Assembly (NCBI RefSeq): GCF_037024155.1
Contig: NZ_JAYKTS010000030.1
Location: forward strand, 1-47,479
Reading direction: 5' to 3'
DNA: 47,479 nt
From: Bacillus sp. 2205SS5-2
Lineage (GTDB): Bacteria > Bacillota > Bacilli > Bacillales > Bacillaceae_K
Under the pieces are notes generated by a model that saw only the letters and a program-made list of their open reading frames with translations, was not told where the DNA came from and ran no database searches. Positions 1 to 8,531 of this stretch are shown piece after piece (position 1 is the stretch's first letter; each line of letters begins with the position of its first letter). The position numbers were made by a program, and so were the translations under genes.

Positions 1-873
1 AAGAAAAGTACAAAGAAAACAAGTAAGCATGTAGATGCTTTTCTTCCTAGTGCAATCAAAAATCAAGCGATTAAAGATGCAAGGAGTGTATTCTCAAAAA
101 AAGTGAAGAAAAGTAAATATAAAATTGTCCCTATTCTTAAAAAATCTGTTTGTGTCTGGAACAATCAAAACTACTCGTTTGACTTTCAAAAAATCTATCT
201 ACCTTTAATGGTTGAGGGAAAATCTAAAAAAGTTCCCGTTCGTGCTTTATTAACGGATAAAGATAACCGTAACTTTGAATTATTAAAGCATAAGCTTGGT
301 ACATTGCGTATAACTAGAAAATCACATAAATGGATTGCACAAATAGCTGTCACTATTCCCACAGAATATAAGACAGGTACAAAGATTATGGGCGTTGATT
401 TAGGATTAAAAGTGCCTGCCGTTGCAGTAACGGATGCTGGTAAAACCCGTTTCTTTGGGAACGGAAGAAAAAATAAATTTGTAAAGCGAGTGTTCAGAAC
501 AAAAAGAAAAAAACTAGGCATGGGTAAAAAACTAAATGCTATCCGTAATCTCAATGATAAGGAACAACGATATATGAAAGACCAAGACCACAAACTAAGT
601 CGTGCCATTGTTGATTTCGCAATTGATAATCATATTTCTGTCATTCGGTTAGAACAATTGACCAACATAAGACAGACGGCAAGAACAAGCCGTAAAAACG
701 AAAAGAATCTACCAACATGGTCTTCTCAAACCTGTCCTAATTGTTCTAAAAAGAACAAAGCAAAAGACAGAAAATATAAGTGTTCTTGTGGGTTTGAAAC
801 ACATAGAGATAAGGTCGGTGCAATGAATATTCGATATGCACCTGTGATTGACGGTAATAGTCGATCAGCCTAA
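1..873 (+). CDS. tnpB: TnpB, IS200/IS605-family RNA-guided nuclease; 5' end outside window, internal deletion
   Basis: The reading frame is open from base 1, so the true start lies upstream of the window; the GTG at 103 is internal. TnpB proteins are RNA-guided DNA endonucleases of IS200/IS605-type transposons, cutting with a RuvC fold guided by an omega RNA made from the element's right end. The RuvC Asp is in GVDLG (codon 397-399), the Glu in RLEQL (652-654) and the last Asp in HRDKVGAMN (808-810). A zinc ribbon CPNC...CSC precedes the last Asp. Between TW (718-720) and SQTCPNC the protein jumps directly to the zinc ribbon; family members normally have roughly 25-30 residues there, with the helix and strand leading to the PAYTSQTCP motif. 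The junction carries a TCT-TCT micro-repeat. The frame is kept, but the nuclease is probably inactive. No tnpA is visible in the window. Confidence 0.85.
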   Translation, partial: KKSTKKTSKHVDAFLPSAIKNQAIKDARSVFSKKVKKSKYKIVPILKKSVCVWNNQNYSFDFQKIYLPLMVEGKSKKVPVRALLTDKDNRNFELLKHKLGTLRITRKSHKWIAQIAVTIPTEYKTGTKIMGVDLGLKVPAVAVTDAGKTRFFGNGRKNKFVKRVFRTKRKKLGMGKKLNAIRNLNDKEQRYMKDQDHKLSRAIVDFAIDNHISVIRLEQLTNIRQTARTSRKNEKNLPTWSSQTCPNCSKKNKAKDRKYKCSCGFETHRDKVGAMNIRYAPVIDGNSRSA

Positions 874-1025
874 GATGCTATAGGCACTGTCTTAGGAGGG
901 GTAATGGCATACCCTCATCTTAAGGTCATACTCCGATAGCAGAAATGCACTTCGGTTTAATCACTTAAGAATCCCACTGATACCGAAAGGTGCTCAGCTT
1001 GTCCCTTTAGGGGTGGGAGTGTCAA
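850..1025 (+). ncRNA. Candidate TnpB omega RNA and element right end
   Basis: The 150 bases after tnpB form several hairpins: GCACTTCGGT (945-954) can pair with ACCGAAAGGTGC (982-993), and AATCCCAC (970-977) can pair with GTGGGA in the terminal hairpin near 1015. The stretch ends in GTCAATTT, 10 bp before the stop of the next gene. In IS200/IS605 elements this is where the omega RNA scaffold and the subterminal right-end hairpin lie, with the guide being flanking DNA. Boundaries are inferred; I cannot fold or align it here. If it is intact, the guide would read into the 3' end of the neighbouring DedA-type gene. Confidence 0.5.
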
Positions 1026-1034
1026 TTTAGTGTT

Positions 1035-1616
1035 TTAAGATGTCTGCTGTTTTTTTTGAAAATAGCGGTAACCCCCATAAACGAAGAGGATCAGAACGGC
1101 AGCTCCGATAGATAGGGTGGTCAAGTTTTCTTCAATAAAAGGTAGCGCTTGTTCACCCAGACGGATGATGAGAAAAGCTTCTAAGAAGAAACGAATGCCT
1201 CGACCGACTAGAGACCAAAGGAAAAGGACGCGAATTTTCATCTTGGATACACCTGCAAAAACGGTAAATACCTTATAAGGAATAGGTGTGAATCCTGCAA
1301 TTAGAATCGCAAGCGGTCCGTATTTATTAAAGTATTCTTCTACTTTTAGGATACGTTCTTCAGAAATGAATCTTTGTAAGACAGGTCGTCCTAGTCTTTT
1401 TCCAATATACCAGCCGAAAATGGATCCAAGTGCAGAGGCTAGCGTTGTATAAAAAGCATATAGAAGGGCGCTATCAGGGTTCGCAAGCGCCATTGGGATT
1501 ATTAATACATCGGGAGGAATGGGAAAGAAAGAAGACTCTGTAAAAGATAATAAAATCAGTCCCCATACCCCGTAATTCATAAACCAAGTTTCGACTGCGG
1601 ATATCATTTCAGACAT
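1035..1616 (-). CDS. DedA/VTT-domain (SNARE-associated) membrane protein
   Basis: A 193-residue integral membrane protein of the DedA superfamily, whose members act in lipid scramblase or flippase-like roles and membrane homeostasis. The family landmarks are visible: an E-S-S-FFPIPPD loop near residues 24-34 and G-x-RFFLEAF in the C-terminal half, with about five hydrophobic segments and a basic tail. ATG at 1616 is chosen because AAAGGAGT lies nine bases upstream; the frame remains open further upstream but without a ribosome site. The IS200/IS605 right end sits 10 bp past its stop, so its native downstream region has been replaced by the element. The exact substrate is unknown; the YqaA-like branch is the closest recollection. 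Confidence 0.85.
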   Translation of the reverse strand: MSEMISAVETWFMNYGVWGLILLSFTESSFFPIPPDVLIIPMALANPDSALLYAFYTTLASALGSIFGWYIGKRLGRPVLQRFISEERILKVEEYFNKYGPLAILIAGFTPIPYKVFTVFAGVSKMKIRVLFLWSLVGRGIRFFLEAFLIIRLGEQALPFIEENLTTLSIGAAVLILFVYGGYRYFQKKQQTS

Positions 1617-1731
1617 AAATACAATACTCCTTTTTCGATTCAAGTAAATAAGAGTATACCATTTTTCGACATTAACGTCATATATCAACCAATCTTTTTA
1701 AAATTTCTTGGGAAATAGGAAGGAATTTGTT

Positions 1732-3417
1732 TTACATGCTTTCGGGAGCGCGGATACCAAGCAGTCGCAAGCCCTCAGCCAATACGGTAGTGAAACTAGA
1801 GAGCAAGGCTAGTCTTGAAGAACGTTCGATATCATCAGCCAAAATATGGACTTTTCCATAGTACTTATTGAATGTTTGAGCTGTTTCAAATAAATACTTT
1901 GCTAAGTAATGAGGTGAAGATTGGTCATGAGATTGGTGAATGATAGATGGGAATAAGTTTAACTTCTTCACTAATGCCCAACTGTATTCGTCGCTTAGTC
2001 CTGAAAACCCACCAACACCACTAGCCGATTTTCTGAGGATGGATTGCGCTCTTGCAAAGGTGTATTGCAAGTAAGGACCAGTATCCCCTTCAAATCTCAA
2101 CATGTCCTCCATCGAAAAATCAACGGAATTTTTTCGCTCATTTTTAAGGTCTTGGTAAATAACTGCTCCAACTCCGACCGCTTCAGCGACGCTTTCTGCA
2201 TTAGGAAGTTGAGGGTTTTTCTCCATAATATTATGTTTTGCAAGGGAAATCGCCTCTTTCAACATATCTTCTAACAAAACGACATGACCTTTTCTTGTGG
2301 ACATTTTCTTTCCGTTCATTAAATACAAACCAAACGGTATATGTTTCAAACGGGTCGCCCAAGAGTAGCCAAGCTGATTCAAAACAGAAAAGACTTGCTG
2401 GAAGTGGATACGTTGTTCTTGGCCGACAATGTACAGAGCGTGTGAAAATTCATACATATGGTATCGGTCTAATGCAGCGGCAAGATCCCGAGTTGCATAA
2501 AGGGTAGCGCCATCGGACTTTTGAATCAGGCAAGGAGGAAGTCCTTCCGTTTCTAGTGGTACAATGGTTGCTCCCTCAGAGGAGTGCAATAAATTCTTTT
2601 TTTGTAACAGGGAAATGAATTCTCCCATTTTCTCGTTATAATAGGATTCTCCCTGATAGGAATCAAATTCGATTCCAAGTAATGCGTAGATTTTTTGGAA
2701 TGCTTGTAAAGATTCGTTGCGGAACCATTGCCAAAGCTGGATAATTTCAGCATCTCCGTCTTCAAGTAGCTTAAAGGCTTTTCGACCTTCTGCTACTAAA
2801 TCTGGTTGAGTGGCGGCCTCGTCATGGAATTTTGTGTAAAGAGAGAATAATTCGCTAATTGGATTTTTTTTGACTTTTTCAGAATCTCCCCATTTCTTGA
2901 AGGCAACAATTAATTTTCCGAATTGTGTACCCCAGTCTCCGATATAGTTTATTTTAACGGTTTTATAGCCGCGTTTTTCAGCGAGTAAACTGATCGAATT
3001 CCCGATGACAGTAGAACGTAAATGCCCCATAGAAAAGGGTTTAGCAATGTTCGGAGAAGACATATCAAGAGCAATGACTTTTCCTTTTCCAACACTCGAG
3101 GAGCCATAATGGATTCCTTGTGACAAGATGGTTTGAATAATGGGTTGACTCAGTTGATGAGACGATAAAAAGAAATTTAGATAAGGACCTTTATTTTCAA
3201 CTTTTTGATAAAGTGGATCATCAATCTTTTCGGCTAAAGTTTCGGCAATGACAGTAGGTGAAAGACGTAAAGACGAAGCGAACTGAAAACACGGTAAGGA
3301 AAAATCACCTTGTTGAGCATGTTTAGGTGTTTCAATCAGTGAGTGAAGGGTCCCTTCGTCAATTCCTTCTGGTAGTAGCGGCAATAAACTTTCACAAATC
3401 AGTTTTTTGAAATCCAT
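1732..3417 (-). CDS. argS: Arginyl-tRNA synthetase
   Basis: Class I aminoacyl-tRNA synthetase charging tRNA-Arg with arginine in the cytoplasm. The 561-residue length fits bacterial ArgS. The HIGH-type motif is SPNIAKPFSMGHLRST and the KMSKS-type motif is KKMSTRKG, the usual ArgS variant. The C-terminal DALR/anticodon-binding domain includes FARAQSILR and ends ...LRLLGIRAPESM. ATG 3417 is preceded by GGAGGAGATAAA; a longer open frame would run through the T-box leader and is not real. The gene is monocistronic, behind an Arg-type T-box (3437-3655) and a sigma-A promoter (3848-3875), so expression should rise when uncharged tRNA-Arg accumulates. Confidence 0.97.
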   Translation of the reverse strand: MDFKKLICESLLPLLPEGIDEGTLHSLIETPKHAQQGDFSLPCFQFASSLRLSPTVIAETLAEKIDDPLYQKVENKGPYLNFFLSSHQLSQPIIQTILSQGIHYGSSSVGKGKVIALDMSSPNIAKPFSMGHLRSTVIGNSISLLAEKRGYKTVKINYIGDWGTQFGKLIVAFKKWGDSEKVKKNPISELFSLYTKFHDEAATQPDLVAEGRKAFKLLEDGDAEIIQLWQWFRNESLQAFQKIYALLGIEFDSYQGESYYNEKMGEFISLLQKKNLLHSSEGATIVPLETEGLPPCLIQKSDGATLYATRDLAAALDRYHMYEFSHALYIVGQEQRIHFQQVFSVLNQLGYSWATRLKHIPFGLYLMNGKKMSTRKGHVVLLEDMLKEAISLAKHNIMEKNPQLPNAESVAEAVGVGAVIYQDLKNERKNSVDFSMEDMLRFEGDTGPYLQYTFARAQSILRKSASGVGGFSGLSDEYSWALVKKLNLFPSIIHQSHDQSSPHYLAKYLFETAQTFNKYYGKVHILADDIERSSRLALLSSFTTVLAEGLRLLGIRAPESM

Positions 3418-3436
3418 TTTATCTCCTCCTAAAAAT

Positions 3437-3466
3437 ATAAAAAGCCCGCCTCTATAAAAAGAGGCG
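3437..3466 (-). terminator. T-box-controlled terminator of argS leader
   Basis: Minus-strand hairpin CGCCTCT-loop-AGAGGCG followed by GGGCTTTTTAT. It is the conditional terminator of the T-box leader, competing with an antiterminator formed by the T-box bulge. Confidence 0.85.
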
Positions 3467-3655
3467 AACTTTTGTCGCGGTACCACTCTCGTTCCCACGA
3501 TAGGTGGGCACTCTAATCGATAACGGAAGATCCGATCATACCTACTCGAGTTCAGTATGATATCTCAGAAGTGCGTTTCACTATCTGATCTCCACCGGGC
3601 TCACACCATCCCCGACTCGCTTGAGTAATCAGTTTAGCTACTGTCTTCATCCATG
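3437..3655 (-). promoter_or_regulatory. T-box riboswitch leader of argS, probable Arg (CGC) specifier
   Basis: Read on the minus strand, the leader carries the T-box core AGAGTGGTACCGCGA (3489-3475) followed by a terminator with stem CGCCTCT/AGAGGCG and a T-rich tail (3466-3437), just upstream of the argS ribosome site. Upstream is an extended stem I region. A CGC triplet followed by A (3575-3573, in context GAAACGCACTTC) lies where the specifier loop is expected, matching arginine and the downstream gene. T-box RNAs bind uncharged tRNA and switch from terminator to antiterminator. The core is certain; the specifier assignment is inferred from position. Confidence 0.9.
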
Positions 3656-3673
3656 AATTTTTTCAATATATTA

Positions 3674-3834
3674 GGCTGTTTTTGCAAAGTGTGTTGCTTT
3701 TCGCACCAGTCTATAAACGGTGATATGGCTTTGTATCGGGCATCATTTCGTCTATTTTTAATGGAAATCAACAGTGAAATGGGCGATTCACTCTAAAATC
3801 AGATGAAATAGCCACAATGTATACGAAAAGAGCT
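3674..3834 (+). mobile_element. 161-bp MITE, copy A, with 8-bp target duplication
   Basis: Begins GGCTGTTTTTGCAAAG and ends TACGAAAAGAGCT; the ends are imperfect inverted repeats. Perfect 8-bp direct repeats ATATATTA flank it (3666-3673 and 3835-3842). It has no coding capacity. On the minus strand it sits between the argS -10 box (3848-3853) and the T-box leader, so it is probably transcribed as part of the argS 5' untranslated region. Confidence 0.85.
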
Positions 3835-3847
3835 ATATATTATGACT

Positions 3848-3875
3848 ATTATACAATTTCTAGAAGAAGTTGCAA
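3848..3875 (-). promoter_or_regulatory. Probable sigma-A promoter of argS
   Basis: Minus strand TTGCAA (3875-3870), 16-bp spacer, TATAAT (3853-3848). The predicted start point falls in the right target duplication of MITE copy A, so the transcript would cross the whole element before the T-box. Confidence 0.6.
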
Positions 3876-4001
3876 GTTTTTTCGCGAAAAGCTTAAAAAC
3901 CCTTTGAAAATCTCTATTTCTTAAACAGAGTTACCGTTAAAATCGGTACCAAGAGAGAAGAATGATGAAAGCCTATATAATTTTCATCCGTCTATTGACA
4001 A

Positions 4002-4164
4002 GGCTTTTTCAGATATATTGTTGCTCATTAGTCTAATTTCAGATGGAATCCTCCACTTTGCTGGTATAATACTTTTCAAAAATAGACGAAAAAATGCCCT
4101 GAAACCAAGCTGTAGCAACGTGTAGAGATTGATTCGAAAAGCAACAATCTTTGCGAATGCAGCC
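4002..4164 (-). mobile_element. MITE copy B, diverged, reverse orientation
   Basis: Starts GGCTTTTTCAGATATATTG and ends CTTTGCGAATGCAGCC, matching the reverse complement of the 161-bp family across its length (163 bp here) but with many substitutions. No convincing target duplication remains, so it looks older than copy A. Together with copy A it fills the long intergenic space between argS and rodA. Confidence 0.7.
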
Positions 4165-4178
4165 CTTGTTTAAAGCAA

Positions 4179-4215
4179 CAAAAAAACGCTTCAAGAATCA
4201 CCTTCTAGGAGCGTT
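4179..4215 (-). terminator. Terminator after rodA
   Basis: On the minus strand AACGCTCCTAGAA and TTCTTGAAGCGTT form an imperfect 13-bp stem with loop GGTGA, followed by TTTTTTGTTG. It lies about 70 bases after the rodA stop. Confidence 0.75.
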
Positions 4216-4281
4216 ATTTCGTTGTGCTATTTTTCTTTTCAATTGATAAGGCTCTCTTTGTATGCTTTGTTGCTAATTAAA

Positions 4282-5457
4282 TCAATTATCGTCAGACGAG
4301 AACATATAGGTTCGATGATAAAATCTCATGCTAAAGACTAATCCGAGTGCCAGCATATTCCCCATTAACGAACTGCCACCGTATGAAATAAACGGAAGAG
4401 GAATACCAGTTATCGGGAGAAGTTGGATAGTCATGCCGATGTTCTGAAATACATGGAATGTGATCATACTGATGATTCCGGCAATAATATAGGCATTAAA
4501 CGGTTCTTTTGTTTCTAAGGCTGTTTTGGTTAAATGATAAATCAACATAAAAAATAAACTAATTACAAAACTCGAACCGATAAATCCGTATTCTTCCCCG
4601 ATAATACTAAAGATAAAGTCTGTGTGACTTTCTGGCAAATAGACTTCACGGTCTTGGTACCCTTTCCCGGAGATTTGTCCAGATCCAATCGCATTTAAGG
4701 ATTTTACGAGGTGAAATCCTTCTCGATCTTGGTAGCTATAAGGGTCAAGCCAAGAATATATCCGGCCAAATTGATATGATTTTACCCCAAGATACTTATC
4801 TAGTACATTTGGTGCCCAAATTACCAAGGAAAATACAGCAACACCGACTGCCGTGATCAATCCATAGATGGGAATGAGGATTTTCCAAGTGATACCCGAT
4901 ACAAGGATGATTCCTGTAATAATGGCGATCAGTACTAGAGATGTACCTAAGTCTGGCTGGAGCATAATCAAGGCTAATGGGAAAAGAGAAGTAATACCAA
5001 TTTTTACGAGCAGAAGCATGTCTGTTTGTATGGTTTTATCTATATGTTGTTCATGGTGATTAGAAATGACCCGGGCTAGCGCTAAAATCAAAAAAACTTT
5101 CATAAATTCAGACGGTTGAATGGATCCTAGTGGTCCAAGGATAAACCAGCTTTTTGCTCCATTTCTTTCTTCAGCAATGCTTTCTGGAGCAATAAGCAAA
5201 AAAGCCAACAAGAATATACCGAATCCGTAAAGATACCATGCAAGTCGTTTAAATTGTTCAGGGTCAAAAAATAGGGAGACAGCAATAATACCTAAACCAA
5301 CGACATACCAAACCCCTTGTTTATAGACAAAGTTGGTTATATATTGTCCTGTTGTTTGGGCACTTGAAATGCCCATCGTACTTGCTGCAAAAAATAAGAG
5401 GATCAGCAGTAGCAAACCCCAATCAAATTTATCTGTAAAACGATGGCGATCTTCCAT
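4282..5457 (-). CDS. rodA: RodA/FtsW/SpoVE-family SEDS peptidoglycan glycosyltransferase
   Basis: A 391-residue polytopic membrane protein of the SEDS family, which polymerises lipid II into glycan strands with a class B penicillin-binding protein. About ten hydrophobic segments are visible. Family signatures: NGAKSWF near residue 100, QPSEFMK, LQPDLGTS near 168, and near the C-terminus PLPFISYGGSS. The N-terminus MEDRHRFTDKFDW and the overall length favour the RodA (elongation) branch over FtsW or SpoVE, but the assignment within the family is not decisive. AGGTGATAT lies just upstream of the ATG. It has its own terminator and appears monocistronic. Confidence 0.88.
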   Translation of the reverse strand: MEDRHRFTDKFDWGLLLLILLFFAASTMGISSAQTTGQYITNFVYKQGVWYVVGLGIIAVSLFFDPEQFKRLAWYLYGFGIFLLAFLLIAPESIAEERNGAKSWFILGPLGSIQPSEFMKVFLILALARVISNHHEQHIDKTIQTDMLLLVKIGITSLFPLALIMLQPDLGTSLVLIAIITGIILVSGITWKILIPIYGLITAVGVAVFSLVIWAPNVLDKYLGVKSYQFGRIYSWLDPYSYQDREGFHLVKSLNAIGSGQISGKGYQDREVYLPESHTDFIFSIIGEEYGFIGSSFVISLFFMLIYHLTKTALETKEPFNAYIIAGIISMITFHVFQNIGMTIQLLPITGIPLPFISYGGSSLMGNMLALGLVFSMRFYHRTYMFSSDDN

Positions 5458-5566
5458 CTATATCACCTATACTTTTCATGTATTTCACAAAACTAAAATC
5501 AACGTACTCTTTATAATCTATCAAAGATACTCCGTTTGGACAATGATGATCTCCACAGAAGAGAAA

Positions 5567-5597
5567 AACAACCTCGATCAATCAGGATGAGGTTGTT
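5567..5597 (-). terminator. Terminator overlapping the end of the CBS-domain gene
   Basis: Minus strand AACAACCTC-loop-GAGGTTGTT, a perfect 9-bp stem followed by TTTCTC. The stop codon of the upstream gene lies in the loop, so the last codons form part of the hairpin. Confidence 0.85.
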
Positions 5598-6897
5598 TGA
5601 CTTGATCCCTTTTTTTTACTTCAACGTAGGAAATGTGATGGCCTTCGATTTCGATGGCTCTAAATTCATAACCGTCTTCATCAAGGATATCGCTTTCTAG
5701 TAGGTCATACTTTTGGGTGAGCATCCAGCCTCCAATTGTATCCACATCTTGATCAGATAAATCCAAATGGAGCAAATCATTTACTTCTGTAATGAGTAGT
5801 TTTGCATCAAGGATGTAATGATGGCTTCCCTTTTTTTGGATCAGTGGAATTTCGTCAGCATCAAACTCGTCTCGAATTTCACCAACAATTTCTTCGAGAA
5901 TGTCCTCAACTGTTACGAGCCCGGCGGTTCCACCATACTCGTCCATTAAGATGGTCATATGCATTCGGTCTTTTTGCATTTTTAAAAGAAGGTCATGAAT
6001 CGGGATGGTTTCAATAACGGATCTAATCGGTTTGATATAGTGAGTAAGAGGATGTGATTCGGATTGTTTACGTTGTAAACAATCGGTTAATACCTCTTTA
6101 ATGTTTATCACTCCAATAATATTATCCTTATCGCCTTCGGTAATGGGGTAACGCGTGAATTTTTCAATGCTAACCGTGCTCATAACTTCATCAATGCTCG
6201 TGTCTTTCTCGAAACTCACAATTTCGGTCCGGGGCACCATGATTTCTTTGGCAACACGATTATCAAATTCAAAAATTTTATTTACATATTTGTACTCGGA
6301 AGAATTTATTTCGCCGGATTTATAGCTTTCCGATAAAATAATTCGTAATTCTTCTTCAGAATGAGCCATTTCATGTTCGGAGGCGGGTTTTAAACCGAAA
6401 AGACTAACGATAAAACGCGCAGAACCATTTAACGCCCATATAAATGGGTACATCACTTTATAAAATATGATTAGTGGTCGTGATAAAGCTAACGAAACAC
6501 TTTCCGCTTTTTGAATAGCTACCGTTTTAGGAGCCAACTCTCCGATGACGACATGCAAAAACGTAATTAATCCAAAAGCAATCACAAAAGATAATGTATC
6601 GGTAATGGAGGAGGGGAATTCAAACTGTTCAAATACTGGTTCTAGCAAGGCCTCGATTGTCGACTCCCCAAGCCAACCGAGTCCTAGCGCGGTAATGGTT
6701 ATACCGAGCTGTGAAGCAGATAGGTAACCATCAAGGTTTGAAATGACCTTTTTGGCAGAAATCGCTTTTTTATTTCCTTCAGCCACTAGTTGATCGAGTT
6801 TTGATGAACGAACTTTTACGATGGCAAATTCTGAAGCCACAAAAAAAGCGGTTAAAGCAATTAAGAGAATTAATGCAATTATTTTTATAGTAATCAA
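5578..6897 (-). CDS. HlyC/CorC-type membrane protein (DUF21 + CBS pair + CorC_HlyC domain)
   Basis: A 439-residue protein with the CNNM-like DUF21 transmembrane domain (residues about 1-190, four hydrophobic segments, [11 protein letters not shown] near 20), two CBS domains (about 205-330, with MVPRTEI and [23 protein letters not shown]) and a C-terminal CorC_HlyC domain. Bacillus relatives (MpfA/YhdP group) take part in magnesium efflux, and mgtE follows upstream in the same direction, so a role in Mg2+ balance is likely. The only in-frame start is TTG at 6897, since a TAG lies four codons upstream; the good Shine-Dalgarno AGGAGG is 31 bases away with a hairpin between. The start is supported because [12 protein letters not shown] sits at the normal distance from the N-terminus. 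Confidence 0.88.
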   Translation of the reverse strand: MITIKIIALILLIALTAFFVASEFAIVKVRSSKLDQLVAEGNKKAISAKKVISNLDGYLSASQLGITITALGLGWLGESTIEALLEPVFEQFEFPSSITDTLSFVIAFGLITFLHVVIGELAPKTVAIQKAESVSLALSRPLIIFYKVMYPFIWALNGSARFIVSLFGLKPASEHEMAHSEEELRIILSESYKSGEINSSEYKYVNKIFEFDNRVAKEIMVPRTEIVSFEKDTSIDEVMSTVSIEKFTRYPITEGDKDNIIGVINIKEVLTDCLQRKQSESHPLTHYIKPIRSVIETIPIHDLLLKMQKDRMHMTILMDEYGGTAGLVTVEDILEEIVGEIRDEFDADEIPLIQKKGSHHYILDAKLLITEVNDLLHLDLSDQDVDTIGGWMLTQKYDLLESDILDEDGYEFRAIEIEGHHISYVEVKKRDQVKQPHPD

Positions 6898-6934
6898 TGG
6901 GCAGTTCTACATACTGGTAGAACATACACCTCCT
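6898..6934 (-). promoter_or_regulatory. Hairpin between Shine-Dalgarno and TTG start
   Basis: Minus strand: AGGAGG (6934-6929), then GTTCTAC (6923-6917), a 6-base loop, GTAGAAC (6910-6904), then TTG at 6897. The linear gap of 31 bases is too long for initiation; folding the 20-base perfect hairpin leaves about 11 unpaired bases between the ribosome site and the start codon. Confidence 0.6.
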
Positions 6935-7027
6935 AGTTAAGAGAATTCTATCTTTCACTATATAGTATTAAGTAGGGCGACATCAATTAATTACCACTAT
7001 TGTTTGCTTCTTATTCTAGCCTTATTC

Positions 7028-8383
7028 TTACATCAGAGCGTGAAGAAACCAAGAAGCGATAGTGAAATAAGTGATGAGAGAAAAAATATCATTAATGGTT
7101 GTAATTAGCGGTCCAGATGCCACAGCAGGGTCGATATTGAATTTGTATAGAATTAATGGAATAACGGTTCCGGCCAACGTTCCAATGATTAAGGTCAAGA
7201 TAAGTGAACTTCCAACTACAAAACCAAGCACAAGGCTGCCCTGCCACAAATAGGCAATGAGGGCAATCAGAGTCCCGCATATTAACCCAATAAGTAAGCC
7301 AACGACAAATTCGCGCAGGATTAACCTTTTGACAATGGTGGAATCAATGTCTTTCGAAGCAAGTCCTCGCACTACGACGGCTAACGATTGAGTGCCTGTG
7401 TTTCCAGTCATTCCGGCAATCATGGGCATGAAAAAGGTCAGGGCCACGACTTGATGAAGAGTGTCTTCAAATAGGGAGATAATGCTTCCAGACACCAACC
7501 CAATAAACAATAGGAGAATAAGCCAGGGTAAGCGGCGATACGTCGCGACAGTAGCCAAAGTATCAAAATCAATCGATTTACCGGAGGCTGAAAGTTTCTC
7601 GATATCTTCATTCGCTTCTTGAATAACGACATCGATAATATCATCGACAGTAACGATTCCGACCAGTTGCAGGTCTTCCTCAACAACCGGTATCGCAAGA
7701 AAGTCGTATCGTTCAATGATACGAGCTACTTCTTCTTGGTCGGTGAGGGCAGAAACCGAAATGACGCGTTCAAACATTATGTTTTGAATAGTGTCGTTGA
7801 TGTCAGCAATGAGCAGGTCCCGATATGAGACAACTCCAACAAGATGTCGCTGTTCGTTCGTAACGTACAAGTAGTTGATGGTTTCGGCAAAGTCCGCAAA
7901 TGATTTAAGCTTATCGACTGCATCGCGAACTGTGAAATCATTTCGTATCCAGACAAAACGGTTTGTCATCAGTCTTCCGGCTGTTTCTGGTGGGTAAGCG
8001 AGAATGGACTGAACAATGGTCGATTCTGATTTTTTCATACCGGAGAGAAAGGCCGATATGCCCTCAGGGGACATATCGTCTAATAAGGAGGCTATATCAT
8101 CATTATCCATATCATCTAGAACTTGATCAGAACGCTCTTTTCCAAGTTGTTTTAAGGCATCTAATTGCTCGTCACGTTCAAGCTCTTGAATCATATCAGC
8201 TAAAGTGGGGATGCTTAGATGTAGTAAAAACCGAGCGCGATGCTTTAAGGGTAATGCTGAATAAATAACAGCCATGTCATAGGGTTGTAATTCAGCTAGA
8301 AAAATTTCCAACTCTTTTTTCTTTCCTTCTTTGAGTGATTGAATCGTGCGTAAAATTAACTGATCTTCTGAAAGGGGAATCAT
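7028..8383 (-). CDS. mgtE: Magnesium transporter MgtE
   Basis: Mg2+-gated magnesium channel of the inner membrane. The 451-residue protein has the full MgtE layout: N-terminal superhelical domain (1-125, with LDDMDNDDIASLLDDM), two CBS domains (about 130-255), a plug helix and five transmembrane helices from about residue 280. The pore signature MIAGMTGNTGTQS is present near 330 and TTINDIFSL near the C-terminus. The ATG follows AGAGGAGGGTATCT. No M-box riboswitch is visible in the 130 bases upstream, where the gene diverges from the hypothetical gene at 8532. The CorC-type gene downstream is a plausible functional partner. Confidence 0.95.
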   Translation of the reverse strand: MIPLSEDQLILRTIQSLKEGKKKELEIFLAELQPYDMAVIYSALPLKHRARFLLHLSIPTLADMIQELERDEQLDALKQLGKERSDQVLDDMDNDDIASLLDDMSPEGISAFLSGMKKSESTIVQSILAYPPETAGRLMTNRFVWIRNDFTVRDAVDKLKSFADFAETINYLYVTNEQRHLVGVVSYRDLLIADINDTIQNIMFERVISVSALTDQEEVARIIERYDFLAIPVVEEDLQLVGIVTVDDIIDVVIQEANEDIEKLSASGKSIDFDTLATVATYRRLPWLILLLFIGLVSGSIISLFEDTLHQVVALTFFMPMIAGMTGNTGTQSLAVVVRGLASKDIDSTIVKRLILREFVVGLLIGLICGTLIALIAYLWQGSLVLGFVVGSSLILTLIIGTLAGTVIPLILYKFNIDPAVASGPLITTINDIFSLITYFTIASWFLHALM

Positions 8384-8531
8384 AGATACCCTCCTCTTTC
8401 TAGGGTAGTCGCTATTTCATTATAGCTGGATTGAATTCAGCTTGAAAACGACAAAATAAGTAATCATTATAGTATGTGATTTTTCGATGTTTTGATAAAA
8501 TAGATTTAACGAAAAGATGGAGGAAATAAGA

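Noticed and set aside
195-608. Open frame antisense to tnpB
   Set aside because: Shadow of the tnpB coding strand; no ribosome site or family features.
7028-8531. M-box magnesium riboswitch before mgtE
   Set aside because: The 130 bases upstream are too short and lack recognisable M-box blocks; only a small AGCTG/CAGCT hairpin is seen.
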